Positions 24,965-34,775 of a DNA stretch of 64,000 bases are shown in pieces (the first letter of the stretch is position 1; the number at the start of each line of letters is the position of its first letter). The notes beneath the pieces are model-generated. The model was not told the origin of the DNA. It made no database searches and worked only from the letters and a program-made list of their open reading frames with translations. Made by a program: the position numbers and the translations under genes. Origin of the DNA: Chitinophaga filiformis (lineage in GTDB: Bacteria; Bacteroidota; Bacteroidia; Chitinophagales; Chitinophagaceae); contig NZ_CP095855.1 of assembly GCF_023100805.1 (NCBI RefSeq), forward strand, positions 4,691,001-4,755,000, in the 5' to 3' direction.

Positions 24965-26821
24965 TCAGGATCGGTTGTGCAGTTCCGTACTGCCTGCTGT
25001 TGTCACAAAATAGCTGATGTCCCTGATCGTCTCTGAGAAAACAACTGCGGGAACATCCCTGAGCGGGAGCGGCTCGCCCTCCCTGTAAAAATTGATCATA
25101 TCTGTGAGCACCGTTTCTTCCTCTTTCCTGTCTGCAAAGAAGTTGATCCTGATATCCCAGTCGGTCAGTATCATATAGGGTATATAAGCCCAATTGTGTG
25201 GCGTTTTGTGTCTCAGTGTCCAGCCGCGCTGTGTGATAACGCTTTTAAACTTCTGTTTATTGAGCACTTGTGAGGCAAACCGGGAGGAGTAAAAACCGTC
25301 AGCCAGTTCTTCATTATTAGGTGTATATATTTCGCGGTTCACCTGTTTAAAAGGCTGGTCTATATGACGTTGCACCAGGAAATCGCGCCAGGCCTTCACC
25401 ATTTGGGCCTGTTCATGCATAGGATGCCACAGACTCACGGCTGTCTCTTCGGTGATGGTGAGCGGTCTTCCTTTATGGTCGATGATGTGGCCCTCCAGGC
25501 AGTAGCCGGTCGTTCGTACACCGTTTGTATGAAAGTTCCAGATCAGCCGCGTGGCAAGCGTTTTCACCAACGGATGATCCAGGTAATAGGTCTTCCAGTG
25601 CTTGTATGACCATGGGGTCATTCGCATAAAGGTCCTTTCTATCCTGGCGCAGTTGTCTATCAATGCCTGGTCTATATCCCTGGCCAGACGCCTGAACTCC
25701 TGTCCGGGAGCAAACGTGGACTGCGGACCTTTAGCCGGTTTACCATCCTTTTCCCAGGAGATACCTGATTTACCGGTGTTGCTGATGGTGTAAACGCCTG
25801 TGAGATCGGGTGCTACGGACATGCGGACCGTTCCTGCATTGTCCAGGCCAAAATCGGGTACAATATATTCTTCCAGTTCATAAGGAGGAATGTTATGCTG
25901 CTCTGCCAGGTCATGCAGGATCTTATCGATGCTTTTTATTGCGCCTGTATGCCTGATCACCGACCTGAACCTGCTGATCCTGGTCAGCGCCTCCCTGAAA
26001 GGCAGGAAGCTGAGGGCATAGATGCAGGCGGTACCGGTTTTGACGGATAGCGGGCCGCCGTTGCCTTTCTTTTTATACGCCCATATGGCATATGGTTCCA
26101 GCATGTCCAGCAATTCCTTGTTGCCGGGCAGGGCACTGCACCATATGATGGCCTTCAGCAGGTTATGATTGATGGCACTGAGATAATCGATATAATAATC
26201 AATGAAACTATAGGTGCGCCCTGCATGCTGTTTCATGAGGAGCCCCTGACAGAAGGATATCCAGTCTTTCAGCTTCATAATGAAATGCTCGGTGTTAATA
26301 CGACCTACCAGTTCCTTTGCCCGTTTCCACCACTTACGGTTGGGAACACTGCTTTCTCCGGCGTTCAGACAGTGATCGATGAAAGCTGTCCAGCATTCCC
26401 TTTGCCTTGTGCTTCTGATATTCGACAGGAATTCGATGACAAGGATACCCAAAGAGTCCCGGCGACTGATAATCAGTTCAGGACCACCGTGCAGGATGAT
26501 GTCTATCTGGATATTTACCTTATCGGCCATTATCGTCGCTGTTCTTTTCTCTGTGGTGTCCAGCAGTTCCAGGCAGAGGCGCAGGGTATTGGTCAGCCCT
26601 TTTCTGCTGATCTTCTCCTGAATGATGTTCAGGATCTCCTGCCGGGGGAACCACCATTCATTACTGCGCTTTAAGGTTGTTTCATGCCATTGAAAGAGTA
26701 TTTGGAAGCATTGCTCATCGGAGGTGTATAAAGACAGGTATTTGATCAAGCCTGCGGTGTCGAGTGCTTCGGGTAGTTTGTCTGCCTGTATTTTCCCGAT
26801 CCAGAAGTCTGTAAATTGCAT
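24965..26821 (-). CDS. DUF4132 domain-containing protein
   Basis: A 618-residue protein. The C-terminal half matches DUF4132, with SLWHPMHEQAQMVKAW and QPFKQVNREIYTPN at about residues 470-515; the N-terminal half is helical and HEAT-like. In Enterobacteria DUF4132 is fused to a WGR domain in MolR/YehI-type proteins; here it stands alone. It lies 39 bases upstream of fdhD on the same strand, so it probably shares a transcript with the molybdoenzyme. The start at 26821 is chosen over an in-frame upstream codon at 26869 because it gives a normal domain start. Function unknown. Confidence 0.82.
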   Translation of the reverse strand: MQFTDFWIGKIQADKLPEALDTAGLIKYLSLYTSDEQCFQILFQWHETTLKRSNEWWFPRQEILNIIQEKISRKGLTNTLRLCLELLDTTEKRTATIMADKVNIQIDIILHGGPELIISRRDSLGILVIEFLSNIRSTRQRECWTAFIDHCLNAGESSVPNRKWWKRAKELVGRINTEHFIMKLKDWISFCQGLLMKQHAGRTYSFIDYYIDYLSAINHNLLKAIIWCSALPGNKELLDMLEPYAIWAYKKKGNGGPLSVKTGTACIYALSFLPFREALTRISRFRSVIRHTGAIKSIDKILHDLAEQHNIPPYELEEYIVPDFGLDNAGTVRMSVAPDLTGVYTISNTGKSGISWEKDGKPAKGPQSTFAPGQEFRRLARDIDQALIDNCARIERTFMRMTPWSYKHWKTYYLDHPLVKTLATRLIWNFHTNGVRTTGYCLEGHIIDHKGRPLTITEETAVSLWHPMHEQAQMVKAWRDFLVQRHIDQPFKQVNREIYTPNNEELADGFYSSRFASQVLNKQKFKSVITQRGWTLRHKTPHNWAYIPYMILTDWDIRINFFADRKEEETVLTDMINFYREGEPLPLRDVPAVVFSETIRDISYFVTTAGSTELHNRS

Positions 26822-26992
26822 AGCTTCATTAATGTAGAGGTGTAACAATGAGGGTACAGCACTACCCAATATATGTAAAAAACAGGTATTAAAAAAAATG
26901 AAGCATAGACTACAGCTGAATCAGGCAGGGAAATTGTGATGATAAAAGGGGACTAAAATTTCTGTACTTTCGACATATAAAAAAATCTAAAT

Positions 26993-27853
26993 ATGCGCTG
27001 GCAAAACAGAAGATTAAGCGACAATGTAGAGGATCGCCGTGGCGGCGGTGGTGGTATGCGAACGATAGGTATTGGTGGGGGTATTGGAGGCATTATTATC
27101 GTGGTGCTGGCCCTGTTATTTAACCAGGACCCGCAGCAGGCATTACAATCCGTGCAGCAGGGCAGCGGCAATGCACCGCAGTCTGAATCCCGCACAGTAA
27201 CCAGCAACAGTGACGAGATCTCCAGGTTTGCGTCTACGGTACTGGCAGATACGGAAGATGTGTGGGGAGAGCTATTTTCCCAGATGAACAGGAACTATAA
27301 AGATCCTGGTATGGTCTTGTACACGGACTACGATCAATCTGGCTGCGGTGCGGCGCAATCGGCCATGGGTCCTTTTTACTGCCCTGCAGATGAGAAGGTA
27401 TACCTGGATCTGAATTTCTTTACTGAAATGGAACAGCGCTTCAAAGTTGCTGGCGATTTCGCCATGGCTTACGTAATTGCACATGAAGTGGGGCATCACG
27501 TACAGAACCTGTTGGGTACCAGTCGTAAGGTACAGGCCATGCGCGCCCAGCTGAGTGAGCGGGAATACAATAAGCTGTCTGTTATGCTTGAATTACAGGC
27601 CGATTTCCTGGCAGGGGTATGGGCGCATCATGCACAAAAGAAACACAATATACTGGAACCGGGAGATATAGAAGAGGCACTTAATGCAGCAAGCGCTGTG
27701 GGTGACGACGCTTTGCAGAAAGCGGCACAGGGACATGTGGTACCGGATGCATTTACGCATGGTACCTCAGAGCAGCGCGTACGATGGTTTAAGAAAGGAT
27801 TTGAAACCGGTGATATAAAACAGGGAGATACATTCAATGCGCCAGACCTGTAA
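26993..27853 (+). CDS. Neutral zinc metallopeptidase, YpfJ family
   Basis: A 286-residue protein. It has a short basic N-terminus, a glycine-rich segment and one membrane helix (about residues 25-42), then the zinc-binding HEVGHH motif near residue 164 and a downstream metal-ligand region ELQADFLAGVWAH. Family members are single-pass membrane proteins with unproven proteolytic activity. A TACTTTCG about 30 bases before the start may be the -7 element. Confidence 0.92.
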   Translation: MRWQNRRLSDNVEDRRGGGGGMRTIGIGGGIGGIIIVVLALLFNQDPQQALQSVQQGSGNAPQSESRTVTSNSDEISRFASTVLADTEDVWGELFSQMNRNYKDPGMVLYTDYDQSGCGAAQSAMGPFYCPADEKVYLDLNFFTEMEQRFKVAGDFAMAYVIAHEVGHHVQNLLGTSRKVQAMRAQLSEREYNKLSVMLELQADFLAGVWAHHAQKKHNILEPGDIEEALNAASAVGDDALQKAAQGHVVPDAFTHGTSEQRVRWFKKGFETGDIKQGDTFNAPDL

Positions 27854-27898
27854 TTTCAGGGCGCCCGGATGTTATTTTCCGGAACATTGATCTTATCA

Positions 27899-27926
27899 GG
27901 GACTCCGTGAGGAGTCCTTTGTATTT
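27899..27926 (+). terminator. Terminator after the zinc peptidase gene
   Basis: GGACTCC pairs perfectly with GGAGTCC around GTGA and is followed by TTTGTATTTA. It lies between convergent genes. Confidence 0.75.
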
Positions 27927-27981
27927 ATACCTGAGGAATGAGACAATTCCGGAATGCGGGCAAGCGGGGAACAGGGAATAA

Positions 27982-29973
27982 TCAGCTGTTCACAATGCTT
28001 CCGTGATTATCTTTTACAATGATCGTATACCCCCTGTTCGACATCTCTTCCTCCAGGGATAAAGGAAGCGTGAAGTGGAAGCTTGTACCTTTTCCGGAAG
28101 CGCTGTGGAACCATATTCTGCCGTTATTGCGTTCAATGAAATCTTTCGACAAAGGCAATCCGAGCCCACAGCCTTTCTCATTGCGGGTGCCGCTGGTGGA
28201 ATAATAGATGTTGGAGAATATTTTTGCCTGATCCGGCACGGCAATTCCCAGGCCATTGTCCTGTACTATCAGTTCAATTTTATCGGGCAGTAACAGGTAG
28301 TTAATATTCACAGCACCATTGACTGGCGTAAACTTGATCGCGTTACTGATCAGGTTTCTGAGCACGAGCCTGATCATATCGGGGTCTGCATATACCATTA
28401 TAGGGCGTTGCAGTTCGTGCGTCAGCGTTATCTCTTTCTGTTTGGCAAGAGACTGCAGGAGTTCAAACTCACTCTTAAGAACTGCACTGATGTCAAAATC
28501 GTCCGGAGTAACATGAATGCCTTTCATCTGGCTGCTGGCCCACTGGAGGAGATTATCCATCATATAGGCTGTATTTTTCATGTCACGCCAGAGTTCATGG
28601 GAAAAGATCCTGAACTGTTCTTCAGACATCTTCTCGTCTCTTAACAGGAAGAGCAGTCCTTCAAGAATGGCCAGGGGAGAACGCAGGTCGTGTGAGATAA
28701 CTGAGAATATCTTGTCTTTTACCTGACTACCGCTTTCCAGGGCCGCATTCTGCTCCATGATGATCTTATTCTGCTGTTGTACCTGTGTATTGCGATGATT
28801 CAGCTGGCTATACAGTTCCTGCTGCCGCCTGTACATCAGGTAAAGTACAGCGGTGATCACAAAAAGCCCCAGTAGCAACATGCCACAAAAGATGACGAGG
28901 ATGCGCTGTTGTTTGATGGTAGCAAGATGTAATTGCTGTTCCTTCCGCAGTAATTTGTTTTCATGCTGTTTCTTCTCCGACTCGTATTTCTCTTTTGTAT
29001 TGGCGATAAATTTCGTCTTCTCAACACTGAACATCTCCTCATTTATCCTGCTGAACTCCTTATAATTGGCCAGAGCGCCTGCATAGTTGCCACGGGCAGA
29101 ATCCAGCGCGGCCATGTTCTTATGATAGATCAGCGTATTTTTCATGTTCCTGAGATTGCTGTTCAGCTGTGCAGCTGCAGCAAGGTGTTGTTCCGCTTCT
29201 TCATAACTGTGCAACATGGTTTTGGCGAAAGCTATGTTGAGATGGGACTTCACCAGGCCATTGGTATTATCTGCCTCTTTATAATACTGTTCAGAGATCT
29301 CGAAATAAGGCAGGGCCATTGCATATTGTTGCTTCTGCGTATAGATCAGCCCAATATTTTCATAAGTGATGGCCAGCCCCGGATGATCGTTCAGCGACAA
29401 TTTGATCCGCTCCGATTCCAGCATAAAGTGCAACGCTGAATCTGACTTATTGAGACGAATATAACTTGCGCCGATGCTGTTCAATGTACGGGCGATCTCT
29501 GCGGGTTGCCCCAGGGCCTGTTTAATGCGCAACGCCTTTTTCTGATAACGTAAGGCTTGCCTGGGCTGATCCTGTTCCACGAGGATATTTCCCATATCTG
29601 TGTTCAGTACGCCGATAGCATATTTATCATCTAATTCCTCGGCCAGCTTAAGCGCATTGATAGTCAGATCCAGCTGCTTCTCCAGGTTCCCTTTAATGTT
29701 CTCAGCCAGTGCCAGATTGCGGGTAGCCCACATAATGCCAGGCCGGAAGTGCAGGCTATCGCTCAGCCTGAGAGCTTCACTGGCATATTGCGTTGTTTTA
29801 GCAGCGTCTTTAGGAAAGGAATTACGGCTTAGCTGGTTTAGTATACGAATGCGTACAGTATCCTTTTGGGGATGTTTCTCCAGTTCAGTTATCTGCGCAG
29901 AAACATTAGTAGCTAAAGTACATAGTAATGCCAGATATATATAAGTATATAAGTTAGTTCGGACAATCCACAT
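27982..29973 (-). CDS. Sensor histidine kinase with periplasmic TPR repeats
   Basis: About 663 residues: signal peptide, TPR repeats over about residues 60-320, a coiled coil, one membrane helix near 360-385 (ILVIFCGMLLLGLFVITAV), then kinase domains with H-box VISHDLRSPL, N-box NLISNAIKF and G-boxes DNGLGI and GCGLGL. No receiver or output domain follows and no response regulator is adjacent, so it is an orphan kinase here. ATG 29973 gives a proper signal peptide; an upstream in-frame GTG at 29994 is an alternative. Confidence 0.9.
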   Translation of the reverse strand: MWIVRTNLYTYIYLALLCTLATNVSAQITELEKHPQKDTVRIRILNQLSRNSFPKDAAKTTQYASEALRLSDSLHFRPGIMWATRNLALAENIKGNLEKQLDLTINALKLAEELDDKYAIGVLNTDMGNILVEQDQPRQALRYQKKALRIKQALGQPAEIARTLNSIGASYIRLNKSDSALHFMLESERIKLSLNDHPGLAITYENIGLIYTQKQQYAMALPYFEISEQYYKEADNTNGLVKSHLNIAFAKTMLHSYEEAEQHLAAAAQLNSNLRNMKNTLIYHKNMAALDSARGNYAGALANYKEFSRINEEMFSVEKTKFIANTKEKYESEKKQHENKLLRKEQQLHLATIKQQRILVIFCGMLLLGLFVITAVLYLMYRRQQELYSQLNHRNTQVQQQNKIIMEQNAALESGSQVKDKIFSVISHDLRSPLAILEGLLFLLRDEKMSEEQFRIFSHELWRDMKNTAYMMDNLLQWASSQMKGIHVTPDDFDISAVLKSEFELLQSLAKQKEITLTHELQRPIMVYADPDMIRLVLRNLISNAIKFTPVNGAVNINYLLLPDKIELIVQDNGLGIAVPDQAKIFSNIYYSTSGTRNEKGCGLGLPLSKDFIERNNGRIWFHSASGKGTSFHFTLPLSLEEEMSNRGYTIIVKDNHGSIVNS

Positions 29974-30213
29974 TGATAGTCTAGTTGTCGGCACAAACGA
30001 TCTTTAAGGGTTACCTGAATGCTGTGCTAAAATTATAAAAAAAACGGATGCAAATTTTCAAAATCTAAAATATTGTGATTCGTTGTATCTTTCGGACGAA
30101 TAAGAGGTACTAATGTGAGGAGCATTGTATGTTTTTTTAGGCTTACACAAACTTTGGGCCGGATAATTTACATTAGTTGCATATGATAAACAATTACTAA
30201 TTGTCAGACACAG

Positions 30214-30492
30214 ATGAAACCGACAGTAACAATAGAATATTGTCCGAAATGCGGATGGCTGATGCGGGCAGCATGGATGGCACAGGAACTGCTGACAACC
30301 TTTGCTGAAGACATTTACAGCGTTACATTACAGCCAAGTGAGGTGAATGGTAGTTATATCATTTATGTTGACGGTATAGCATTGATCAACCGAAAGGAAT
30401 TGGGGCATTTTCCCGATATAAAAGAAATCAAGCAGATTATAAGAGATAAAGTAGCTCCGGAAAAGAGCCTGGGGCACAGTGACAGAAAGTAG
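30214..30492 (+). CDS. SelT/SelW/SelH (Rdx) family protein
   Basis: A 92-residue thioredoxin-like protein with a redox CPKC motif at residues 9-12 (EYCPKCGWLMRA), where animal homologues have selenocysteine. YVDGIALINRKELGHFPD is the family's second conserved segment. The role is probably redox, but the substrate is unknown. It is followed 27 bases later by an outer-membrane barrel gene. Confidence 0.9.
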   Translation: MKPTVTIEYCPKCGWLMRAAWMAQELLTTFAEDIYSVTLQPSEVNGSYIIYVDGIALINRKELGHFPDIKEIKQIIRDKVAPEKSLGHSDRK

Positions 30493-30519
30493 CATAAAAG
30501 TTGTTTCTTTGCATCCCGG

Positions 30520-31689
30520 ATGAGTATGCAAAGGATCATAATTTTTACAGCAACACTACTGGCATTGAGCCAGGGACTGATAGCGCAGCAGCAGAAAGAT
30601 ACAACACAAAGCGCCCCGGCGGATACTATCGTACCGCATAAACGCAGCTTTTTTCCGCTGCCGGTATTGGGTTACTCACCTGAGAAAGGACTGGAGATAG
30701 GAGCCGCTATGTTGTATTCTTTCTACACTTCCAGGGATCCCGCACTCCGCAATTCTACAATTAACCTCATTCCAGCCGTTACAACGGAGCATCAGCTGAA
30801 AATAGATCTGAAAACAGATATCTGGACGGATGGTAATAACTGGCATTTTAAAAGTAATCTCCGTTATCATGACTTCCCTATCAATTTTTATGGATTGGGA
30901 GATACTACACGCAAAGCCGGAGCTACCCTGCTCGATAATAAGCGTTATAAGGTACAGCTGGAGGCTGAACGTCGTATAGGCGGGCATTTCTATGCAGGGA
31001 TGTCTTTATTGTACCAGAAGGATGAATATAACGCACGTGAGAATAAGGGGGTATACCCTGATATGCCGCTGGTGGACAAAGACGGAGGACATGTTACTTT
31101 CATCGGCGCCACGGGTATATTTGACAACAGGGATAACCAGAACTATACACGCACGGGCACCTGGGTACGCCTGAATATCGCTTATGCGCCGGGCTTTCTC
31201 AGTAAACATGAATTATGGAAGATAGACGGGCAACTACGTCACTTTATTTCTATCTCTCCGAAAAGCACTGTAGGTTTTAATGGCTTATTCAACTCACTGC
31301 AGGGAAGCAGACGGCCATTTTACCTGTTGCCCGAAATGGGGAACGATCTTATGATGCGCGGATATTATACTGGCAGGTACAGAGATCAGAATTACCTGGC
31401 CGGACAGGTGGAATATCGTTATTTTCTTGACCCAAAGATCCCGATCAATATCTGGTTTGTACATATGCAACCCAAATTCGCGCTGGCCGCATTTGGCGGT
31501 TCCGGTGCGGTATTCAACAACAGGGATATTGCCATGTCGCACTTTAAACCAAGTTATGGCCTGGGCGTACGCTGGTTCTACGACGAAGGCGCCAGGCTGA
31601 CCATGCGTATAGATTATGCCTGGGGTGAAAAGCGCTCCGGCGAACAGCGGCAATCAGGATTGTACCTGTCTCTCGCAGAAGCATTTTAG
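30520..31689 (+). CDS. BamA/TamA-type outer-membrane barrel protein without POTRA
   Basis: A 389-residue protein with a signal peptide (cleavage after LIA, residues 20-22) and a 16-stranded-type barrel. MRGYYTGRYRDQNYLAGQVE matches the conserved lid-lock VRGF/Y region of the surface-antigen D15 family. No POTRA domains precede the barrel, so it is not a BamA. Function unknown. Confidence 0.82.
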   Translation: MSMQRIIIFTATLLALSQGLIAQQQKDTTQSAPADTIVPHKRSFFPLPVLGYSPEKGLEIGAAMLYSFYTSRDPALRNSTINLIPAVTTEHQLKIDLKTDIWTDGNNWHFKSNLRYHDFPINFYGLGDTTRKAGATLLDNKRYKVQLEAERRIGGHFYAGMSLLYQKDEYNARENKGVYPDMPLVDKDGGHVTFIGATGIFDNRDNQNYTRTGTWVRLNIAYAPGFLSKHELWKIDGQLRHFISISPKSTVGFNGLFNSLQGSRRPFYLLPEMGNDLMMRGYYTGRYRDQNYLAGQVEYRYFLDPKIPINIWFVHMQPKFALAAFGGSGAVFNNRDIAMSHFKPSYGLGVRWFYDEGARLTMRIDYAWGEKRSGEQRQSGLYLSLAEAF

Positions 31690-31774
31690 TACTTACATTT
31701 CCGTTGTTGGGCATATTAATTGTTACCTTTACCGATATCGATCATAGTTAAGTTTTTTACCCAAAAATTCCGTT

Positions 31775-32776
31775 ATGAAACCAAAAGCAGCCCTATTGGC
31801 GGCACTATGCGCTGTCGCTTCTATGCCAGCAACCCAGGCACAGAGTATTAAACCCACGTCCAAATTTTATGTAAAGATTGCAGGAGGTTACTATTTCAGT
31901 GTATTTCCGGGCCAGTTCCCTAAAGTAGGCAGTTATCAGCCGCATGACCAGCACCTGGAGTATAATCCTACAACGGAATCGTCTACGTCTGTCTCAGAAA
32001 AGGTATTAACAGGCTCGTATGGCGCTGGTGGGAGGGGAGGACTCTCCTTTGGCTGGAACATCAACCGTTATATTGCTGTTGAAGGAACATTTAACTACTA
32101 TCGCAGCAAGAAAAACCTGATGACCCGCGAAGTCACTACGATGGCCGGCAGCGGTCAGACACTCGGCAAAATTGAATCTCACGGCTACGTAGATGCCATT
32201 GACTTTGCGCCCGGCGTTGTGATCAGCCCTGGATTCGAAAAGGTGAATCCTTACGTTCGTTTCGGGATGGTCATACCTTTGTGGGGCAACCTGAAGATCG
32301 AAACTGACGCCAGCCGCAGCGGCACTGCATCCGTTGGCGGTCAGACGGTACTGACGCAAACAGCCATCCACCGGAACGAAACCGTAAAACCGAACGTTAC
32401 GGTCGGTTTCCAGGGAGCAATTGGTGTTGCCTTCCCGGTCGCAAAACGACTTGACATTTTTGTTGAAGCGGAATACAGAAATATTCCTGTACGCAGCAAA
32501 GAAAAGGAAGTCACAGCCTATGATGAGAAGATTTCCCTTTTGAATCCTGCCAATGGTAGCGTGATCTCTACACAACATCGTGGCCTGAACGACATGTCGA
32601 CCGCTGAACGGCATACGAAGTATGTAACAACGCTGGATCAGCATTCCAACACGCCGGTAAGCCAGCAAGGCGCAACGGTGAATTACAAGAATAATGATCA
32701 GCCGTCAAACGACCTGAAATCTTACATCAACATTGGTGGATTGGGCGCTAATGCTGGTCTGCGCTGGAGATTCTAG
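31775..32776 (+). CDS. Outer-membrane beta-barrel protein
   Basis: A 333-residue protein with a signal peptide ending near TQAQ (residue 23), alternating amphipathic strands and a C-terminal aromatic residue (GLRWRF), the usual beta-signal for outer-membrane insertion. Residues about 245-310 form a polar loop rich in Thr, Asn and Gln. It resembles small porin-like barrels but no specific family is recognised. The gene end overlaps the convergent FMN reductase by 29 bases. Confidence 0.8.
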   Translation: MKPKAALLAALCAVASMPATQAQSIKPTSKFYVKIAGGYYFSVFPGQFPKVGSYQPHDQHLEYNPTTESSTSVSEKVLTGSYGAGGRGGLSFGWNINRYIAVEGTFNYYRSKKNLMTREVTTMAGSGQTLGKIESHGYVDAIDFAPGVVISPGFEKVNPYVRFGMVIPLWGNLKIETDASRSGTASVGGQTVLTQTAIHRNETVKPNVTVGFQGAIGVAFPVAKRLDIFVEAEYRNIPVRSKEKEVTAYDEKISLLNPANGSVISTQHRGLNDMSTAERHTKYVTTLDQHSNTPVSQQGATVNYKNNDQPSNDLKSYINIGGLGANAGLRWRF

Positions 32777-33305
32777 CCGCCAGGTGATTAACAAGCGCCA
32801 GCAATGAACTTTTCAGCTCCGGATCGGTCACGTTTCCCATTGGGTCCATTTTAGTGCGCACAATAGGAATAATGAGCTTATATTCTTCCTGGATATCGGC
32901 CGTCATTACTTTCAATGTCTGTACCAATGATGCATGTGCTTTATCGCCGCCGGTTGCAAGCGGTGAAGCACTGATCACCCCCGTAGGTTTATGGGTAAAT
33001 TCACCAGAGGAAACAAGCCAGTCCAGGGCATTTTTCAGCACGCCCGGAACGCCGAAAGCGTATTCGGGTGTGCTGAAAATAACGGCATCTGCAGCGCGTA
33101 CCTGGTTTCTCAGAGAAAGTACCGTATCGGCAGGCGAGGAGCCTTCCGTATCCAACTCAGGACTGAAATAAGGGAGCTTATCCAGACCTTCATAGATCGT
33201 CATATTGACATCGGCAGGCGCAATTACCGCACAAGCCCTGAGCAATGCCGTATTTGAAGAAGAACTTCTCAAACTGCCGGATATTCCAAGTATATTGATC
33301 GCCAT
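32748..33305 (-). CDS. NADPH-dependent FMN reductase
   Basis: A 185-residue flavodoxin-like protein with the FMN-binding loop GSLRSSSSN at residues 10-18, TPEYAFGVPGVLKNALDW at about 79-96 and SASPLATGG further on, the signature set of the NADPH:FMN reductase family. It reduces FMN or quinone or chromate-type substrates in the cytoplasm. Confidence 0.92.
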   Translation of the reverse strand: MAINILGISGSLRSSSSNTALLRACAVIAPADVNMTIYEGLDKLPYFSPELDTEGSSPADTVLSLRNQVRAADAVIFSTPEYAFGVPGVLKNALDWLVSSGEFTHKPTGVISASPLATGGDKAHASLVQTLKVMTADIQEEYKLIIPIVRTKMDPMGNVTDPELKSSLLALVNHLAARISSADQH

Positions 33306-34015
33306 TGTTTAAATTTTCTGTAATTTGTAGTAAGAATTTAAAGCCCCGGATCTGATTCTTTTTATGCATGCATCAGCATAGAATAAACAAAAAGTAAATG
33401 TCTGTCGCCTGTCAGCCTGTATGCGTTTTATATGCCAACTCAGATCGAAACCGTAACGCGTATAAAGGCGCAAATCTAGCCGTTATATTCAGATTAACAT
33501 AACAATTTGGCTGACGATTTGAATCAGAAATTGGCTCAATACGGATCCTGTATAAGATCGCTGAGTCGTTTCGAAACATTCATTTTGCACCCATAAAAGA
33601 TTCCGGGACGAGTCGGAATGCATTGATCCGTTATGCGGCTCAGCGTGTAAAAAAAAGTAAAATTTTCCCGCTTAAAGGTTGCGGTCCGGCAACAAAATTC
33701 CCGCAGCATTTATCTTTTGCAAGGCCGATATAAAATGAATAAAATGGCTGAAGGCTGTTCACGGATTAAAGCCTATAATTGCAGTTGAATAACCCCAGGA
33801 CTTAGATCTATGGCTGCTTTATACCATCTACCTACCAGTTACTTTACTTCTATATAATACGTATAATTTATATTATGTTAAATAGATAGTTTCTCAAAAT
33901 CCCCTCGTTGCTGCCCTGGCTTTATTTATCCCAATACCATTTCCTACTTCAGGATCTCCCATTTTTAAGCGCTTCGTTTTCCATATATTGTTCCCCGACC
34001 AGCGGCAACAGGAAA
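33306..34015. other. 710-base stretch without a recognised gene
   Basis: AT-rich, with short frames only; no tRNA, riboswitch or clear repeat was seen. The part next to 33305 must hold the FMN reductase promoter. A weak hairpin (ATCAGG-agaa-CCTGAT) spans the end of the LytTR gene at 34015-34030. Confidence 0.5.
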
Positions 34016-34759
34016 TCAGGAGAACCTGATCTTATCCCACAATTTATTCTTCACCACCTGTTCAATTACCATGTCATGATAATTCCTGCTAATGGGTATT
34101 TTATTTGACCGGATAAATATCTCGTTCCCTTCAATGCCCTCTATTTTATCGATAGAGACAATATAGGATTTATGCACCCTGATGAAGGCTTTTTTGTCCA
34201 GGTTCTCTTCCAGGTTCTTCAGGTACAACAATGTCATGTATTTCCCTTTGCTGGTATAGATCGTTACATAATTCTGCATGCCCTGTACATACAGGATATC
34301 GTTGAAATATATCTTTTCATATTTGCTGCCGCATTTGATGAAAAAATAATCTTCCTCTTTCTCTGTCTTATGGGCATCGGGTTGTACCGTTTTATTCAGC
34401 AATTGGTAGTATTCCTTCGCTTTGTTGGCCGCTTTAAAGAAACGGTCAAAAGTGATAGGTTTCAACAGATAGTCCATTACATTCAGCTGAAATCCTTCCA
34501 ATGCATAGCTGGGAAACGCAGTTGTAATGATAACCATAGGTGGTTTTGGGACGATCTTCAGAAAATCCAGCCCATTCATTTTCGGCATCTGGATATCCAG
34601 AAAAATAAGATCCACGGTGTGTTTGTCCAATAGCTGGATCAATTCTAGGGGGTTGGTACAGGTATCGACAAGATGAAGAAACTCAACCTCTCTCACATAA
34701 TTTGAAAGGCCTTCCCTGGCAAGCGGTTCATCGTCAATAATTGCGCAATTCATCTTCAT
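34016..34759 (-). CDS. LytTR-family response regulator
   Basis: A 247-residue protein: a receiver domain with the phospho-acceptor aspartate in LIFLDIQMPKMNG (about residue 56) and a LytTR DNA-binding domain from about residue 140 (IKCGSKYEKIYFNDILYVQG). It is 16 bases after the LytS-like kinase gene, its natural partner. The divergent outer-membrane receptor at 36226 is a likely target, by position only. Confidence 0.93.
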   Translation of the reverse strand: MKMNCAIIDDEPLAREGLSNYVREVEFLHLVDTCTNPLELIQLLDKHTVDLIFLDIQMPKMNGLDFLKIVPKPPMVIITTAFPSYALEGFQLNVMDYLLKPITFDRFFKAANKAKEYYQLLNKTVQPDAHKTEKEEDYFFIKCGSKYEKIYFNDILYVQGMQNYVTIYTSKGKYMTLLYLKNLEENLDKKAFIRVHKSYIVSIDKIEGIEGNEIFIRSNKIPISRNYHDMVIEQVVKNKLWDKIRFS

Positions 34760-34775
34760 ACAAGTATTATTAGGT

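Noticed and set aside
33908..34108. 66-codon frame in the 710-base gap
   Set aside because: Overlaps the LytTR gene end and has no protein-like features.
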